Shown here in pieces: positions 5,307 to 6,946 of a stretch of 6,946 nucleotides of DNA. The notes beneath the pieces are model-generated. The model was not told the origin of the DNA, searched no databases, and worked only from the letters and a program-made list of their open reading frames with translations. Where the stretch lies: positions 1-6,946 of the forward strand of contig JAEWLZ010000192.1 of the NCBI GenBank assembly GCA_023457295.1. Reading direction: 5' to 3'. Positions within the stretch are counted from its first letter, which is position 1. Each line of letters starts with the position of its first letter. A program made the translations under genes and the position numbers. The stretch is from Cyanobacteria bacterium OH_PDB_112. GTDB taxonomy: Bacteria > Cyanobacteriota > Vampirovibrionia > Gastranaerophilales > CAJFVJ01.

Positions 5307-6574
5307 TAGTTTACCCTTATTACATTTACTATTTCTTTTATACTTTTATTGGCTTTTAGCTCTTCGATAGCTTTTTTGATATCTGCTTCCTGAGCTTCCT
5401 CTGTTAACATTATAATCCTTGCCGTTCCGTCAGGCAAAATACCTCTTTGAAGAAGACTGGCAAGGCTTATGTTGTATTTTCCGCAAATTACGCCGATTTT
5501 ACCTATAACGCCGGGGTTGTTTTGCGTAATTATATGAATGAAATATTTATTTTGAGTTTCTAAAATATTTACCAAATTAGCATAGTCTTCATGTTTGCAG
5601 CGGAACATTGATAAAGGTTTTTCTGTAACACACATTTCTGTGGCAAGTGCTACAAGGTCGCCCATAACAGAACTTGCGGTAGGGAATTCTCCTGCCCCTG
5701 GGCCTGAAAGTGTAATTTTTCCAACGGGTTCTCCTTCTATTACGACAGCATTTAAGACATCGTTTACGTGTGCCATAGAGTGAGTTTTGTGTATAAGCAT
5801 AGGATGAACTCTGACATCAATGCCTTTATTTTCAACTTCTTGAGCAAGTGCGATAAGTTTTATTTTGTATCCCAAATCTGCTGCGCAACTGATATCAGCG
5901 GGGGTGATTTTGTCAATTCCTTCGCGATAAATTTTGTCTATATCAACCCTTTTTCCAAAAGCGATAGATGCAAGGATAGCTATTTTGTACATTGCATCAT
6001 ACCCCTGAACATCACCTGTCGGGTCAGCTTCTGCATAGCCAAGCGCTTGAGCTTCTTCAAGAACTATATTGAAACTCGCACCTTCATTGGTCATTTTTGT
6101 CAAAATATAGTTTGTTGTTCCGTTTAAAATCCCTTCAATCCTTTTGATTTTATTCCCGATCAAAGCAATTTTCAGGGTTGAAATTACAGGTATTCCACCT
6201 GCGACAGCTGCTTCATATAAGAAAACAACGTTATGTTTTTGCGCAAGTTCAAAAAGTTCTTTACCATGTTTTGCGATAAGTTCTTTATTTGCGCTTATTA
6301 CGTGCTTACCGTTAGAGAGCGCTGTTTTTATAAGTTCAAATGCGGGTGTTATTCCTCCGATAAGTTCGACTACTATATCGATTTCAGGGTCATTTACAAC
6401 ACCTAGTGCATTAGATGTCAAAATTTCTTCCGATATATTTACAGTACGTTTTTTTTCAAGATTGCGCACTGCTATTTTTTTGATTTTTATTTGAGGAAAT
6501 AGTGAAAGACTTTTTACTACTCCGCTTCCTACTGTTCCTAAACCTAAAATACCTATATTTACAGCTTTATTCAT
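5306..6574 (-). CDS. hom: Homoserine dehydrogenase (monofunctional, with ACT domain)
   Basis: Seen: 422 residues from ATG at 6572-6574. The NAD(P)-binding Rossmann motif is GILGLGTVGSG (8-18). SANKELIA (94-101) follows. The catalytic domain shows GILNGTTNYIL (148-158) and ADPTGDVQGYDAMYK (183-197), the homoserine dehydrogenase signature, then GPGAGEFPTASS (291-302). A C-terminal ACT domain spans about 343-422 (YFIHIITQNNPGVIGKIG onward), typical of feedback control by threonine. There is no aspartokinase fused to it. Family knowledge: it reduces aspartate semialdehyde to homoserine, the branch step to threonine and methionine. Start choice: a TTG ten codons upstream is open, but the ATG has GGGTGA four bases upstream and puts the Rossmann motif at the usual position. 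It is the first gene of the hom-thrC pair, and its stop overlaps the thrC start by one base. Confidence 0.96.
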   Translation of the reverse strand: MNKAVNIGILGLGTVGSGVVKSLSLFPQIKIKKIAVRNLEKKRTVNISEEILTSNALGVVNDPEIDIVVELIGGITPAFELIKTALSNGKHVISANKELIAKHGKELFELAQKHNVVFLYEAAVAGGIPVISTLKIALIGNKIKRIEGILNGTTNYILTKMTNEGASFNIVLEEAQALGYAEADPTGDVQGYDAMYKIAILASIAFGKRVDIDKIYREGIDKITPADISCAADLGYKIKLIALAQEVENKGIDVRVHPMLIHKTHSMAHVNDVLNAVVIEGEPVGKITLSGPGAGEFPTASSVMGDLVALATEMCVTEKPLSMFRCKHEDYANLVNILETQNKYFIHIITQNNPGVIGKIGVICGKYNISLASLLQRGILPDGTARIIMLTEEAQEADIKKAIEELKANKSIKEIVNVIRVN

Positions 6575-6608
6575 CTTTTCACCCGTAAAAAATTCCTTGA
6601 ACAATACT

Positions 6609-6617
6609 ATTAAACCA
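6609..6617 (-). promoter_or_regulatory. Possible extended -10 element for hom-thrC
   Basis: On the minus strand these bases read TGG-TTTAAT, an extended -10 with five of six matches to TATAAT, lying 34 bases before the hom ATG. No recognisable -35 sits at the right distance, which an extended -10 can tolerate. Confidence 0.3.
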
Positions 6618-6645
6618 TAAATTAAGGAGTTTGTGGTTACTATAT

Positions 6646-6678
6646 TTGAATTTTTTTAGAATTCAACTAAAATAGTTG
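6646..6678 (+). promoter_or_regulatory. Promoter of the J-domain gene with two nested inverted repeats
   Basis: TTGAAT (6646-6651) and TAAAAT (6668-6673) form a -35/-10 pair with a 16-bp spacer, each close to consensus; this is the best promoter in the window. Two exact inverted repeats cover it: TTGAATT (6646-6652) with AATTCAA (6660-6666), and CAACTA (6664-6669) with TAGTTG (6673-6678). The second overlaps the -10 and ends just before the ATG at 6680. This layout suits repressor binding. The known CIRCE heat-shock operator sequence is not seen. Confidence 0.5.
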
Positions 6679-6679
6679 T

Positions 6680-6946
6680 ATGAAGAATTATATTGGAAAA
6701 GATTTTTATAAACTTTTTGGAATTTCTCCTGATTCAAAAATCGATGAAATAAAATCCGCATATCGTAAGTTGGCAAAACTTTACCATCCTGATACCAATA
6801 AAGGTAATAAAGTTTCCGAACAAAAATTCAAAGAGTTGACGGAAGCTTATGATGTTTTGTGTGATGAAAAAAAACGTAAACAATACGATATTGTTAATGG
6901 ATTTTTTAAGGCAGGGCAAACAAAACAAGCTTCGAATCAAACCAAA
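6680..6946 (+). CDS. J-domain protein (DnaJ/CbpA-like), N-terminal part (cut by window edge)
   Basis: Seen: 89 residues running off the right edge. Residues about 7-72 form a complete J domain: DFYKLFGI at the start, helix II DEIKSAYRKLAKLYHPD with the invariant His36-Pro37-Asp38, and helix III/IV QKFKELTEAYDVLCDEKKRKQYD. Family knowledge: the HPD loop stimulates ATP hydrolysis by Hsp70 (DnaK) and delivers clients to it. The visible residues after the J domain (NGFFKAGQTKQASNQTK) are polar and not the glycine/phenylalanine-rich start of a classical DnaJ, so a CbpA-like or specialised co-chaperone is as likely; the zinc-finger region, if any, is outside. The ATG at 6680 has no Shine-Dalgarno site and lies 6 bases after a -10-like TAAAAT, so the mRNA may be leaderless. 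The gene is divergent from hom. Confidence 0.9.
   Translation, partial: MKNYIGKDFYKLFGISPDSKIDEIKSAYRKLAKLYHPDTNKGNKVSEQKFKELTEAYDVLCDEKKRKQYDIVNGFFKAGQTKQASNQTK

Noticed and set aside
5595..6494. Plus-strand frames opposite hom (62, 119 and 116 codons)
   Set aside because: They are antisense shadows of hom with overlapping frames and no ribosome binding sites.
6575..6604. TTG start for hom adding ten residues
   Set aside because: The ATG at 6572-6574 has GGGTGA at suitable spacing and places the Rossmann motif at the usual distance from the N-terminus.
6734..6940. A 68-codon minus-strand frame opposite the J-domain gene
   Set aside because: The plus strand encodes a complete J domain with HPD, and the minus frame is a hydrophobic antisense shadow.
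1..6946. Defence system, prophage, integron or other novel multi-gene system
   Set aside because: No nuclease, transposase, integrase, reverse transcriptase or toxin-antitoxin pair is recognisable. The genes are mainly housekeeping and are arranged as single or paired units.

Overview
The window is an AT-rich, gene-dense stretch of bacterial chromosome, mostly housekeeping genes. It encodes a GT9 heptosyltransferase-type enzyme and a calcineurin-like phosphoesterase of a family that includes lipid A enzymes, so a Gram-negative-type envelope is likely. Low GC, weak use of Shine-Dalgarno sites and this gene mix would fit a gut Vampirovibrionia/Melainabacteria-type genome (Gastranaerophilales). 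That placement is a guess from general impression, not from a search.

Layout: (1) 1-522, minus strand: the N-terminal 174 residues of RimO, cut by the window edge. (2) 523-791: no convincing gene. It holds a + strand hairpin followed by a T-run, and a composite repeat with two 25-bp direct copies 98 bp apart, two perfect stem-loops and a coding-like minus-strand frame. (3) 792-1112, minus: a small winged-helix protein with three clustered cysteines, divergent from (4) 1234-1890, plus: a HAD hydrolase. A CGATA/TATCG palindrome lies between them. (5) 1977-2162, plus: a 61-residue unknown protein whose 3' end overlaps (6) 2152-3183, minus: the GT9 glycosyltransferase, divergent from (7) 3266-4012, plus: the metallophosphoesterase. 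(8) 4128-4238, plus: an unlisted 36-residue membrane peptide with one of the clearest ribosome binding sites in the window. Its end overlaps (9) thrC (4233-5306, minus), which shares one base (TAATG) with (10) hom (5306-6574, minus). (11) 6680-6946, plus: the start of a J-domain protein, divergent from hom.

How the genes work together: hom and thrC form a two-gene threonine operon. Homoserine dehydrogenase makes homoserine, and threonine synthase converts O-phosphohomoserine to threonine. No homoserine kinase gene is in the window. The GT9 enzyme and the phosphoesterase may both serve the envelope, but each has its own divergent promoter region. The rest are unrelated single genes.

I found no mobile element with a transposase, no CRISPR array, no tRNA or rRNA, and no recognisable defence system. 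The points most worth a second look are the composite repeat at 619-792, the 36-residue membrane peptide, the possible leaderless starts of rimO and the J-domain gene (both have a -10-like hexamer ending exactly 6 bases before ATG), and the nested inverted repeats over the J-domain gene promoter.
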